Source: Aspidiotus rigidus (taxonomy: Eukaryota; Arthropoda; Insecta; Hemiptera; Diaspididae). From it: a stretch of 64,000 bases of DNA. Below the pieces are notes generated by a model. It saw only the letters and a list, made by a program, of their open reading frames with translations. It did not search any database and was not told the DNA's origin. The position numbers and the translations under genes are program-made. Below are positions 33,336 through 45,991 of the stretch, one piece after another. The first letter of the stretch is position 1; every line of letters begins with the position of its first letter. The stretch is taken from positions 1,181,501 to 1,245,500 of the forward strand of contig JAVHKY010000048.1 of the NCBI GenBank assembly GCA_035079385.1. Reading direction: 5' to 3'.

Positions 33336-36300
33336 TTATTTGAGGTTTTTGAAATTTGTAACAACTTCTGCTATTACATCATCACACAATATAAAGTTGT
33401 TTTCGATCCATTTTTCTTTCAACTCTTTCATTGCAAGACCAATTTGTTTGCCTTTAATGCCTTCTCGCATTAAATCTTTACCGTCGATCGGGAATTCAGG
33501 TATTTTCCACTCACTTACGAGATCGATTACAGCTTCTCGGTCAACATATTTGAGCAATTCTACAATGAAAGCACGTTGTACATCGCGATTCATTTTCGTA
33601 AATATTAATAATCGTTGGAAATGACTGTAAAAAAATAAAACATACGAGGAAGTGAAAGTGCAGACTGATTGCATAATTAGAATTCCAAAATGCACGCAAG
33701 AATCAAAAGAATTCACAGAAGCACTAGAGGAAAACCTCGCACCTGATCGCAAAATAGATGCAACTACGTGGAAAACAACGACTAAATTTTCTGTAATATA
33801 GTATAAATGAATCCTCCACTTTACTGATTGAAACAATTTCAATTGCCTTTTTGAATATTCGAACGCAATCATGGTTCGTCAAAATTTATAATCGGCTTAT
33901 TTTATCTTGCACCTTCGTCTTCATTCATTAGGTACTGTGACATTCATAGTAGGCCACATAGAGTACAAGGTCGGTTCTCCAAAGAGGAACTCAGAGTTCA
34001 GAGAACACCTCTCCGTATCGTAGATAAATAATTTTGAGGATTGGTTTCCGGCTTGACCGGAACACACATTTTGACCACAACTTGAGCTACAAGCTTTAGC
34101 CTAAAGCAGAGTGAGATTCGACACTGAAGAACACGGAGGGGAGAGTCACGCTTGACCGTATCCTAGGAACCTCGATTCTCATCTTATTGGATAAAATAGG
34201 CTGAGTAGGAGAGACATATGGACTGAGGCTCGGATAGAAATTGCAGCCAGGAGGGAGAGTAGAGAAAGAGACTTGTAGTTTACCTCAGGGAATGTGTGTT
34301 CGAGTTAGCACTGCAGAAACAGCGAGTGTATCGTGTCAGTACTAAGTATTGTAGGCCTATCTGAAATAATAGAAATAAAGGGGGGAGTCGACAATCGAAT
34401 ACCGGATCTCGTAGTATAATTGAGATTATAGAAATCAGTCCGAAGCCGGGACTAAATAAAGAAAGTTCGAGCTTTAAGACATACCCTATACGCCACTCAC
34501 GACCCCACCATGGGTGTTCACGCTAACACCATCTTTTTAAATACTGAGAGTCTCTAAATCAGAACTGTTGTTCGGCGATACGTGCGTTTTCATCCCATTG
34601 AAAAGACTTAGGTATATCGCACTCGAAAAGAAAGAAATATAAATTGCGACGGGATGCAATTTTAATTTTGAGAGAGAGACAAAAAAGAAAGGAAAATAAA
34701 ATAAAATAAAATATAAGTAACTAAAATAATGATGAAAACGAAACCAAGGTATGTGAGTCCAAAATAGACTAAACAAATATAACAAAAAACAGAAATGATA
34801 AGTCAGAACAAAAAAAAATAAATTAAAAAAAAGGGAAATTATATGAAATAATAATAATAATAAAAAGAAAAGAAAACCTGATAAAAACGCCAACAGAATA
34901 GGGATGTAAGACTCGTGCAGAATATTGGAGAAGCTTTAACGAGGTTCGCTGAAATGCGAAAAGTTGATTTTCGAAGGACTTCTCGTACTGAGAGGTGTAT
35001 CAATCACCAGGACGAGATGACAGATGACACACCAACCTTGCCCGGCGTCGCAAATAATTTTTATAGTCAGAAAAAAAAAACTGAAAGTCTCAGCATCAAA
35101 CATAAGTGCTATGACGCGCAACAAAGAAAAACTCAAGAAAAATTAGAACGTATAACGTAGAACGATTAGAAAGGACGTTCAGGAGAGAAGTAATCCGTGG
35201 CGATAAAACTACCACCGTTTCCGATTACGAGGAACAGAAAAACAAGTAAAAGAGAGAGGAAATACCAAAAAGGAGAAGAGAAAGGATAGGAATTTCGCTG
35301 TACGAACGCCGAGCGAGCTAAACACTGTTGCCTTCACACATCTTCGATGAAACCGAGAGTTCGTAACGCCACAGTACATAGAATTAGTCCCACTTTCATG
35401 CAAAAGTTTGGGTGCCATTTTTCACGATATCCAAAACAGAAAAATCATTTGTAAAAGTGAAGACGGGAAAATCGTAAATTTCAAGCTGTGTGCAAGAAAT
35501 TACGTTTCTAACGTTGTTCTCTACTTTATATACAAGAACTTAGAACAGGGGTTTGTTTAAAACAAGAGATAATGGATTGGGCGTCAGCCTTGATGATATT
35601 AATGGGCCTCTGTATATGTACCTATAAAACTATATTATTAATTAACAAGCCGTAAGCCCACTAAGTATTATAAAATTTCAAATTATTTTCAAAATTCTTG
35701 ATATTTATTTATCATTAGTATTCTTTTAGTTAAATTTCTAATCGAATTCTTTTAATTTCCAATTTTTCAATTTCATTTTTTTTTATCGTTGATATTTTGT
35801 TTTACACTTTCGATCTCGTTCTTAATATTTTCTCTAATAGTTGGATGCTGTCTTTTTGGAAGATCCTTTGCGCATTCTTCTTTCTGGGTGTATACTGAAA
35901 AATTTGTCATTTTTTATGGATTGTTGGAGGAGGTAGATAACTTCCTATCTAATGATACACCAAAAATTTTGAAAGTTGTAAATATGTTTGGAACTTCATT
36001 ACACCCTAAAGGAGTCATTGAAAGCTCATTGTTGTATTTACGCAACTAATTATTAAGAAAACGAGAAGATCTATTATCCCTTCCGTCTAATAGTTTCTGA
36101 AAAAGATCCTGCATTGAGGGTAAATCAGGTAACTTAATCTTACCACTCCCGCGACAGAAATTTCGATTTTCAGTTTCAAATAATTTTCCATCACAAAATG
36201 CGCACGTAATTGCCAGATTTCCAATTGAACTTATACTGGTATATTCTTTCTCAATAATGTACCTAATGAATGGACTATTATTGTTCTGACAATCATTTTC

Positions 36301-39300
36301 CACATTATTTTCTGATGTCAAAATTCCGGAATTGACACGAGCCCTCTTCCCTTTGTTTGTCAACCGCCCTAGCTTTGCTTTCTTGCGTTTTGGCATTCCA
36401 ATTAGATTTCAATAACGTGAGACATCCGTGACTTCGATATTGAATTTTCGAAATTGACGTGAATTGTTTTTCTTTTCTTAGTGCTCACGTTAAATTTGAA
36501 ATAATGAAAGACGACAACCACTTCTTTAGATAATTGCTAAGCAAAATCTTTATCGTAACCCTACACTATTCGATTACTCATAGTATGGGTATTCAAAACT
36601 TCTCCGGTTAAAAAGAACCATTTTCCATAAATGATTGCCTAGCACATACTAATTTTCGATGAAAGTCAACCAAATGATTGCTTAGCATTTTCAATCAATA
36701 AATATCAATAAATTAATGAATGATACCGATTTTTCATCTCTTGAATCATTCATGACCCCCCCGCCAAGATATACACTACACGCCATTCGCCTGATTTCGT
36801 AACTTCAAATTTATTACGCATAAACCTTCTCCTAGGCAAGCTAAAGCAATGGAAACAAATTCCAAGTTTGTAGGTGAAATTGGATTTGCGATTTTGCAAC
36901 TTCTCTTTATATAATAGATAAAATTTCAGAGTTCGAAAAGAGAAACGTGGCTAATAAGTCTGTTTGCAACATAAAATTTAAGGATTAGGGTTTTCCTGAC
37001 AACGAGATCGCAACTTGAAATAATTTTATCTGTACAACGCGAGAAAATTAATAAAAATAATTACTTGAGACATTTGTCGTCTGAAGAAGGCAGCGTATCA
37101 TTTTTGTGTTCGACGATGAAACATGCTAAGTCGCGTTCAAAAGAAGACAATTTCAAACGATTATGAAGGGTCAAAACCTGAAATTTCAAAAACACATTTT
37201 CGATAGTAGTCGTTAATAAGCACGCTGTTTCATTTATTACAAGAAAAATGAAAAAATTTGGATAAGGAGTAATAATAATCGAGTGCCTTGACATACGAAA
37301 CAACAGGGAACGTACAATTTCGGAGCAAAACCATCGTAGCATATGAGATGGTACTTTCAAAAGTATCGACCATTTTTTTTTTTGAACATAGATTCAACGA
37401 GAAGGTTGTTTTCGCGCTAAACAATCGATGTAGAATCACAGGGTAGAATTTCATACATGGATTCATCCTACGAGAGAGCTAAGACTGGTTCGGTATTCTT
37501 GTTTGTTCATGATGACCGCGACTGTTCAGGTACTAAAAAGTTATTCGGTTGTTGACGACATTTCTTCGTGAAGAAGAGATTTAGGGATAAGGAAGTAAAT
37601 TTTTATCGATTAAGATCATTCACAGTGTTCCACTTAAGAGAAGATTTACTGATACGTTTTAGGTGATTAGAAATATAATGTCGAACTTCATCCTTTTTCT
37701 CAGGAGGCGCTTTTGATTTGTCGATCGTGCACTCAACGTGAGAAATTATTTTATTCAGCAATAGTTTCAAAGGTAGAAAACATTGAGATCAAGTTTTAGA
37801 ATCCTACAGGCTCTCTTTCAGGGATATGAACAACCGTGAGTATCATCAACCAAGCACATGTTCGTCTGGATGGTGTATCTACTCTGATGGGAGGTCTAAA
37901 AACCATCAATTTTCGATGATGTCGTTCTTTAATCGTGCTTCGTTCCTTATGCGTGAGATTTTTAATGAAATCGTAAGCTCATTTAAGCATTATCGAACAC
38001 TCTACTCTCTTGATTGAGCTCAGCGCGAAGGTGACGTACTTTTTTGTAGTATTCGCTAATTTTGTAATTCAGAAGGAAACGTTGAGACCTGATGATCCAT
38101 TTTTGAGTATAGAACCTGGACTGCCGAACAAAAAATAATTGACGTATGTGAGCTCTGTTATCAAGAACGACGATTCAGAAAAAAGATTTGACGTACGTTC
38201 AATTCAATGATAATTGTGATCATAGAGAAATGATCTCATTGGCATTAGACCCTTTTCTCAGAATTGTCATCAGAAAAATTTTGATGACATACGTCGATTA
38301 TTTTTTACATGACAGCGGATTCCCACTGCGTGTAAGTCGAAGTATAACGTGAAAATGATTAGATATGTGTTAGGGCTAGATCATATTGTTTCAAGAGGAT
38401 GACGACCAATTTTTAAAATGTTTCCCTCCAGTAGAAACAATTTTCTGGACACGGGACACGTACTTTCACCTCATTATAATTTAAAATAAAATTATTACAA
38501 AAAAAAAATTTTCTGGCATAGCCAAATAAATGGAGATCATGTTTCATGTCTCTTACATTTTATAAGTCATCTTGAAATATTTTAGTCTAGGCTTCTACTA
38601 GGTCAAGTGTTCGTGAGATATTACTCGTTTGCCTCTTTACCTATCTTGGTGTCGTATAAGTCTTTCATGAGAAATATTTTGAGGTATCGCCTTTCGTGGC
38701 GTTCACTCGCTCCGCTCGTTCGCCCATTTTCTTGCTGTTGTATTAGAATGGTGTGAGAAAATTTAAGTCTTTTATGAGAAATATTTCGAGGTATCACCTT
38801 TCGTTGGGCTCACTCGCTCCGCTCGTTCGCCCTCTTTCTCAGTCCCTGTCTCGGTTTAGCATAAGTCTGATATGAAATATTTTGGGCTTTCACCTTTCGA
38901 CCCCTTTCTTGCTGTTGTGTTGGAATGGTATGAGAAAATATAAGTCTTATATGAGAAATATTTTGAGGTATCGCCTTTCGTGGGGCTCACTCGCTCGGCT
39001 CGTTCGCCCCCTTTCTTGGTCCCGGTCTCGGTTTAGCATAAGTCTGATATAATAAAATATTTTGGGCTTTCGCAGTTGTATTAGAATGGTATGAGAACAC
39101 ACACGCACGCGGGATGTACTCGCAAATTTCTGAATCACTTATCGGGTAGAGATTTGCACGCGCACGGTCTTTCTTGACGGTGAGAGGGGGGGGGGGTGTA
39201 CTCGCGAATTTCAAAATTGGGTTACGGTGAGAGAAAAGACATGAAACATGTCAACAACGCTAACATTAAAGTGAATTAGTCATTGTAACCTGTGAGCCCT

Positions 39301-42300
39301 AGACTCACAAATAAGGCATTGTCGAGCGAACAGAACGAAATGGTATCAATGGTCTCAACAATAATATGATACTTAAAAAAAAGAGATTATTTTGATCAAA
39401 GGGAGACGACAACTTTCTTTGAAAGCGCCTCACCAAGAATATATGTGAGCTATGATAACTAATCTGTCATAATTTATTCGGTAAAATATTAACAAAGCTG
39501 AATCTATTTATTATTTCTAACTTGCGCAATGATGATTAAATGAAAGGCAATCCGTTTTAATATTTCTTTGAAAATTGGTTTGCCAATAATTCTAAATAAT
39601 ACGTGACGTGGGTGCCGTAAAACAATATTTTTACTAAGATACAGCTTTTTACGAAGAATTTTAAAATGAATATTCGACATCACATGTATGTACAAAGTTT
39701 AGTCCATTTAAGCTTTCAAATTGTAACATAATAACAATTTCAAGTTATAAAATGATGACTCAATCTCAAATTCATGGAAAGAAGATATGTGCTTCAAATA
39801 ATTACCTCATCGTTTGTCTTGAGTAATGACGCCATAATCGTTATAGGTTTCATGGAATATTTCTTCCTATTGTTACATATGGTATCGAAACTAGTAATAT
39901 CGAGATTAGTGGGATGACTTAAACCTTTAACGCAACAAAATACCAATCACTGAATAGAACAAGTTTAAGGGTATGCTCTACCTTATCACTAACACATGAA
40001 ATACACTGTTCGCTTAAATACCCCAACTCCTCAGCTGCAACGCATTATTTTGAAACATTCATCGGGAAATTATAATGGTACATTAGAACAGAAAGTTGGC
40101 GCAATAAATTTGAAGGCTGAGCAGTAAAATGGCACAGTGACAATTATTTAAACGTACGATGAACAATGAATGGAATATTGAACAGTAAAATTGCGAATTG
40201 CACAGTAAAAAAAGAGAAGTGAGCATTGAAAAACAATTTCAAATATTAGTGTCACACAGTGCGATTAACCAGTTTATGGAACAATAATAATTGGATCAGT
40301 TGGGAAAGTGTAAGATACATGATCCTTCGATTACGAAATTTTTGGAGATTTTCTCAACTTACAGATCTATCTATATCTTTTGTCCTGATTAAGATAAAAG
40401 GTTTGTTTTATCTAAGAATACTCAATGGATTAAGACTTCATGTTTGAGCTACAGACACCTTAATTGGATGAGTTCGAGGATAATAAGGAGTTGACATTCG
40501 ATTCAACTTTAAAATTTTTCTGAATTTTCTACCTCCCATTCTAAAGAAGAGACGATGTTTGTTTTAGTCAGTACATTGACATTGAATAGATTAAGACCTT
40601 TTACGTGTTAGTATGAGCAAATAAGACACAAAAAATGCAAGAAAAAAAAAGATGCATAGTTGGTTTTTGCTGAAGATGTTTGTTTTGGTGTACTGATGAA
40701 CACATTGAAAGTCCCCACCCCTCCGATTGCGGCGTCGGGATCCACAGGGGGCCGAACGTCATTATTTTTACTTTTCAGGTAATAACTCCTTTTCTATGCG
40801 TTATTTCGAAAAATTTGACATAAAAAAGGTTCTTGTGAAATTTTCATTTGAAGCGCTGGAGAACCGCCATAGATCAATGAAGTAAAATTGTGAATTTTTT
40901 GTTAATCCAGGTTAATACGCGCTAAAATATCGCGCGGAGCTCAGCAGAGCTGTGACTTCTTATTCATTTCAGGTAGAATACTAGACCTAGATCATTATAA
41001 ACGCGAAAGGACGAATACTCCGAAGGGAGGGAGTATTCGTCCTTTCGCGTTTATTATGGATAGCCGTAACTTGGAGGAACGGATTCGTTCAACTAAATCA
41101 TTATATTTATACACCATTTTGAAGAGATTTGTATGGCAAACAACTTTTGTTTCAACCATTTTCCTCTAAAATTTGACAGTAATGAGTTATTAGAGCTGCA
41201 AGTAGTTCGTTTTATGCCGGGCTCCCCGCGGTATACCAGCGCGTATTAACCCGGATTCATGAAAAATTCACAATTTCACTTTATTGATCTATGGCGGTTC
41301 TCCAGCGCTTTAAACGAAAATTTCACAAGAGACCTTTTTTTATGTAATATTTAACAAGGAGCATTTTTTATTATGTAAAATTTTTCGAAATAACACATAG
41401 AAAAGAAGTTATCAACAGAAAAGCAAAAATAATGACGTGCAGCCCCCTGTGAATCCCGACGCGGCAATCGGAGGGGCGGGGACTCGGAACATGTTCAACA
41501 GTACACCAGAGCAAACATCTCCAGCAAAAACCAGCTCGGCCTTTTTTTTTTTTTTTTTTTTTTTTTTCAATATGCCTATTTGCCCGTACTATGATTCAAT
41601 TAAAAGGCTGGATGGAAAAAAGACTTTAGTCGACTAAGGCCCTTTTTTTTCGCAAAATGGCCCAAAGTAATCTTGGTCATTAATATTATTGTGTTCAACT
41701 ATCAAAATAAATTATTCAAAAATGCAATCTAGAATGCACGAGGAACATTTAAAGCATATTTTGAAGTTTGAAGAACGAATAAATTTAATTTTCTCAAAAC
41801 AACTGTGAATGTCATGTATCCTAATAAATGTTATTTAGGTGAGTTAAAACGTATTAAACATTTTAACAGCATGAATTTTCATTAAAATGTAAAAATAAAT
41901 ATTATTACGATGCTAATATCGGAACAAATTTAACAAATCATATGTTTTATGAAAGAATGGCCTCAGCCGATGTTGATTAACTTTGAAATTTGATGAAGAA
42001 AAATAATTTTTCCATAAAAAACTTCATATTTCTCTAATAGGCAATGAATTTAGGAACAAAACTGTTTTTTAAAACGAGTCGATAGGTGGCGTGGAAGTGG
42101 CGATATTTATGAATGAGGTTTTAGAACGTCCTCCTGAAAAATGATGTGATTTTGCTAAGGCCCTTCTTCCATCCAGCCTTTCAATTTTCTGTTTGTATGA
42201 GCTAAAATATTCAAAAATTAGGTTCTCGTCATTTTGTTCATTAATTAATCAGGCAAGCTCTATCTTCCTTCTTCAATTTCATTTTCAACAGGGAACCTAT

Positions 42301-44686
42301 GCTATGGGTTTTCAACAGGGAACCTGTTTTATGAGGGGCTTTTTGAGAAATTTGCCGTGCGCCGTCCAGCAAAAAACTTGGAAAAATTTCGACTCTCGAG
42401 CTATATATATGATAGGAGGGGGACTTGGAAAAATTTCGACTCTCGAGCTATATATGATAGGAATGGGACTTGGAAAAATTTCGACTCTTGAGCTATCATA
42501 TATAGCTGGAGATTCGAGAAAAATTTAGACTCTCAAACTATATTATACTAGGCTCATAGTAGGTCTAGGCCTTCTTTATACTACCTTTATCTAGGTCTAG
42601 GCTTCCTTGAATTTTCAATACCAAATCGCATTTGACTCATAAAACAGGTTTCCTGTGTTCCTCGTTTAACTTCGTTAAGGAAGCCGTCGTTTTTTTTTTG
42701 AGAAATTTGCCGTACGCCGTTTCGCAAAAAATTTGGAAAAATTTCGACTCTCGAGCTATATATTTCAAAGTCCCTAAAATAGGTCCAGGTCACTGATAAC
42801 GCCCTATTTTATACTAGGCTTATAGTAGGTCGAGGTCTAGCTTCATACTAGCTCGAATTCCCAATACCAATACGTCGCAACGTGGTCAACAAGCTTCCAT
42901 ACTTACCCGTGAGTGCTTGCTTTCCCACACTGCAACGTAAATAACTATTTTGTTACTGCGCGAATATTTTTTTTCCGAACACGACTTGAAAACTACTTTA
43001 AATCTCATAAAACTTCTTAATACATATAATAGACGAGACGATCCCTAACAGAAAAATGATTGATAATCGCTAGTCGTGTTGAATACTTAAATAGCAATCA
43101 TGAAAATTCGCGTGTCATCAATAACAAGGAGCAATACTTCTCAGAATAAAATAACGACATCAGAATTGACTTATGCGTCATAAACCAAACAATAGTGTTT
43201 TGGGGACCCATAACTCGCAATTGAGAAAGTTTCCTGAACTTTGGCTAGGATTTAATTCAGTAGCATTATAAGTCACCTTTCGTTAGTCCCACAATTTCAA
43301 GTGTCTTCATGTGTGCGACTAGATAAAGCAAATTATCCTTAACTACAAATTAGAGAATATATCATACACATATTATTGAAAAAAAGTTGATCGACAATTT
43401 ACCTATACACCGAGCTAGTCCTAGTTCTAACATCACTTTCACGACCTCGCTAACAAAGTTACCAGTCAGAATTCGATGCAACTCCGACCAAATTCGTTCT
43501 CCAGATATTCTCTCAAGTCCAGCGGCATTAATACGGATAGCATCTAGAGTTTTAGAGTCATGATCACGAGGGTTTTTGGCAATTCTCCCGAAGAACCTGG
43601 TGAAAAATGAAAACCCAATATTTAAACCAAATAGAGAGGCCTTAGAGAAACGGACGACATGGAATATTACCTGAAATAACGCAAGATACGTAAATAATCC
43701 TCTTTGATACGCTTATCGGCATCACCAACAAAAAGTACTCGATTATCTCTCAAATCTTCGTAACCATTGTAGTAATCATAAAGATTTCCCTCTAAATCTA
43801 CGAATAAAATGGACAAGAATTTCATAAACCGAGTTATTAGTATAGTCCGTTTCAAATAAAAAAAATATTTTCAGTAGAAGCCGCTCACATTGAAAAGTAA
43901 ACGCTAGTAGGCCTAAAGTAGTTGTCGTCTAATGTGAACTTTTTTTTTTTTTTTTCCTCTGTGACTACCGAAACGTCCATCGACAATTCCGAAAATGTCA
44001 CTTTTATTTGGAACAGACTATAAATGTTTATATGACTCGATTCGAACCTAAATACATGGCATTAATGGTCAAATCTCTCCGGGTAGCATCCACGAACCAG
44101 TCTCGAGTGAACTGAACGATAGCGTGACGCCCATCCGTAATTACATCATCTCGTAAGGTGGTAATCTACATCATCAATCGCACATAAGATCTGGGATGAT
44201 GATTAAAATTATCAATTCTAATAACTACGAGAACCTCAAAATTTTCTCTATTATTTATTCGAATGGAGATTGTACCGTGTTTTTCACCATTCGTATTGAA
44301 CATACGAACGTGTTCTGCATTGAACATATTCTTCATTTCTTGAGGTGTAGCGGTAGTAGCAAAATCAAGATCTGCCGGTTTTTTTCCACTCAGTAAATCT
44401 CTGTGAACAATATCAATCGCATAATTTTCATGACCGCAGGGCGAATTAAGACGGAATCACGGGCGAGTGCGTGGTGCGACAGCCACAGTTAAACTCACCG
44501 AACAGCACCACCTACGATACGTATCTCATCTTGAAACCCATATTTCTCAAATATTCTAGCCAGGGTCTTCAATTCAGGGGTAATGATTGCGTGAAATTCC
44601 GGAGTATCAAGTTTCATACTTACACTACAGCATAATAATTGTACAAACGAATGGTAGCTTATAAAGTTCAATTTACAACCACGCAT
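33336..44686 (-). CDS. TRNT1: CCA-adding tRNA nucleotidyltransferase (mitochondrial and cytosolic)
   Basis: TRNT1 adds CCA to tRNA 3' ends. Eight minus-strand exons (44499-44686, 44235-44400, 44048-44165, 43671-43797, 43403-43596, 39806-39924, 37065-37177, 33336-33624) join at GT-AG sites in consistent phase to give 437 aa; human is 434. Motifs in order: GGAVRD, then [10 protein letters not shown] with the DxD metal ligands (D73, D75), [50 protein letters not shown] and [13 protein letters not shown]. The C-terminal part has [10 protein letters not shown] as in the human W-S-PPFPVSG stretch. Met at 44686 gives a 23-residue presequence-like leader ([12 protein letters not shown]); an internal Met at 44617 (MKLDTPEF) matches the human cytosolic start. 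Introns 5, 6 and 7 total about 9.5 kb of repeats. A THAP-bearing inverted-repeat element begins 83 bp upstream. Confidence 0.93.
33625..37064. other. TRNT1 intron 7: repeat-rich
   Basis: 33930-34530 has LTR-like character (an AATAAA at about 34452 before a T-rich stretch) but no provable ends. 34680-34880 is an AAAATAAAAT-type low-complexity tract that produces artefact frames on the minus strand. 35930-36396 is a Helitron relic. The rest is unrecognised. Confidence 0.4.
35930..36396 (-). pseudogene. Helitron Rep/helicase N-terminal fragment, broken
   Basis: The minus frame from 36396 ([18 protein letters not shown]) contains CAFCDGKLF, then [19 protein letters not shown] and SSRFLNN. This is the Helitron helicase-like N-terminal pattern (zinc-like C-x2-C, then Gk..lP.lp...l..ll). 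A stop follows at 36046, yet the next bases still translate as [13 protein letters not shown] and TTFKIFG, the expected continuation (iRkYN...maf...Fk..G). It is therefore a dead fragment of a second Helitron family, sitting in TRNT1 intron 7. It lacks the OTU-type start of the copy at 55-58 kb. Confidence 0.75.
37178..39805. other. TRNT1 intron 6
   Basis: Contains the tandem repeat at 38640-39090 and otherwise unrecognised AT-rich DNA. A run of ten G at 39187-39196 follows GTGAGAG. Confidence 0.45.
38640..39090. repeat. Tandem repeat with palindromic CACTCGCTCCGCTCGTTCGCC core
   Basis: Units contain TATGAGAAATATTTTGAGGTATC, a CCTTTCGT(G/T)G stretch, CTCACTCGCTCCGCTCGTTC and GCTGTTGTATTAGAATGGT. 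The core recurs at about 38705, 38810 and 38990, in variants long and short, giving a mixed ~110/250-bp order. The core is partly self-complementary. Confidence 0.65.
40605..41608. mobile_element. ~1-kb foldback element with nested perfect hairpin
   Basis: Left arm 40605-40950 and right arm 41228-41608 are complementary through GCAATCGGAGG, AATCCCGACG and TGATCTATGGCGGTTCTCCA with moderate divergence. In the spacer is a separate perfect hairpin, 40997-41054, with 25-bp arms beginning ATAAACGCGAAAGGACGAAT. It is non-coding; a T23 tract lies in the right arm. Confidence 0.8.
42337..42770 (+). repeat. Tandem repeats TTGGAAAAATTTCGACTCTC
   Basis: TTGGAAAAATTTCGACTCTC followed by GAGCTATATAT recurs at about 42380, 42424, 42472 and 42734. 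The first and last are each preceded by TTTGAGAAATTTGCCG, so a larger unit is also duplicated. Confidence 0.65.
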
Positions 44687-44769
44687 TAACCATGTAAAAT
44701 AACTGATAAGTAGGACCATATTGCTCATCTCATCTGTCGCAATGTCAGAGAACTCTAAACTCAATCCTA

Positions 44770-45629
44770 TAGTACACTCAAAAAGACAAGTAGAACGACT
44801 GGCGTAAAAGGCGTCCGCTGCAACGTAGTTACTAGTGAGTGCGCTGGAGTCAATCGGAGGGCGGATTTTATCATTACACTTATGGGTGGTGAAGTGTTTC
44901 TCGCCATTCTCCCAAGAACTAAGGCTTTGAATGAAAAATGTAAGAGAGGTAAAATTAAAGAATATGGAATTTTCCATCGAGTGACATGAATGTTTTGGAA
45001 TTTGAAGCTAAAACATACAAGTAACGGATTCTAGTATTTTTTTAATTACAATGTACAAGTATACTCCCATTATAATATTATAATTATTGTCTTTCTTTTT
45101 ACGTTTCCGGAATGAGGATGGTGATTTATAAACACATTTTCATACTGTTACGCAAGATGTCTTTTTCCTAAATGCTGCCCAGATGGGACTCTTTTCAGAG
45201 GAAAATAATAGAAAAATACTTTCTTCTTCTTCAATTAGGTACTGAAAAAAAAGAGAACCTATATCTATTCCTCAGACTTGGTTGAAAGTTTTGTAAGTAT
45301 TTTGAAATAAACGCACTTTTTTTTGGTCAGTTATTTTATGATGAACGTATTTTTGTTTCTTCTTTCTTTTTTGAGGAGAAAAGTTTTTTTTGTTTGCTTG
45401 TGAAAGTAATATTCTAGTAATTATCCGTACGCTTTTTATCTAAAAAGGATATGGGCAGCTGGACTTCAGTAGTTATGAGTTGATAACAGATCAGGAAATT
45501 AATTTAAGGGAAAGAAAAGAAGAAACACTATCACTTGTATCGACTTTTCAAATAAATTATAAATATTTATCTTATAATAAGCAAGTTCGGAAGTACAATT
45601 TACATTAAGTTGTTGAATTGACTCAAAAG
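44770..45629 (+). repeat. Left arm of the THAP element inverted repeat
   Basis: Complementary to 46877-47689 along its length. Landmarks are AAGACAAGTAGAACGACTGG at the outer end and GTTGAATTGACTCAAAAG at the inner end. Confidence 0.88.
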
Positions 45630-45991
45630 TACAGTTCATGAGCAGAAATAGATAATTTGACAAACTTTTTGGTGAACATAAGTCTTTGGTGAAAAGTAAA
45701 ACCAACTTTTAACCTACCTACAAATTTATTCTATTTGTTTTATTTATCTTCATTTTAGTAATGAGAATATAATTTATCTGGAAACTGGTATGAAGATGAA
45801 ACTTGCCAGAATTGTAAAAAACGACGTACTATGGAATTTCTAAATCCCTACTTCCCCTTCTTCAAAGGATGTAGCGTTTCACAGATTCCTATTTTTTTTT
45901 TTTTTGTCAGTCGGTAGCCTACTGTAAAGAGATTGATTTTGTAATGATGTTACGCAGGGAATTACTGCCAACGTCAGGGCTTGCTAACATA

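Larger units (their letters stand above)
39925..43402. other. TRNT1 intron 5: foldback elements and tandem repeats
   Basis: Contains a lone MITE end (39967-39985), the ~1-kb foldback at 40605-41608, an inverted pair (41597-41640 with 42150-42190) and the tandem repeat at 42337-42770. It has no coding capacity. Confidence 0.5.

Noticed and set aside
33930..34530. Possible solo LTR in TRNT1 intron 7
   Set aside because: It has an AATAAA and transcript-like composition, but no matching TG...CA ends or flanking duplication could be defined.
34537..34893. 118-aa minus-strand frame rich in Phe and Leu
   Set aside because: It is the complement of an AAAATAAAAT low-complexity tract; hydrophobicity is a composition artefact, not a membrane protein.
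35209..35418. 69-aa minus frame beginning [10 protein letters not shown]
   Set aside because: Starts plausibly but has no conserved domain and no splice partner, and it lies in a repeat-rich intron.
39504..39695. 63-aa minus frame considered as a TRNT1 exon
   Set aside because: It does not match the expected region. The correct exon is 39806-39924, whose phase and KPITIMASL motif fit.
41437..41637. 66-aa plus frame with poly-Phe
   Set aside because: It runs through a T23 tract within the foldback arm.
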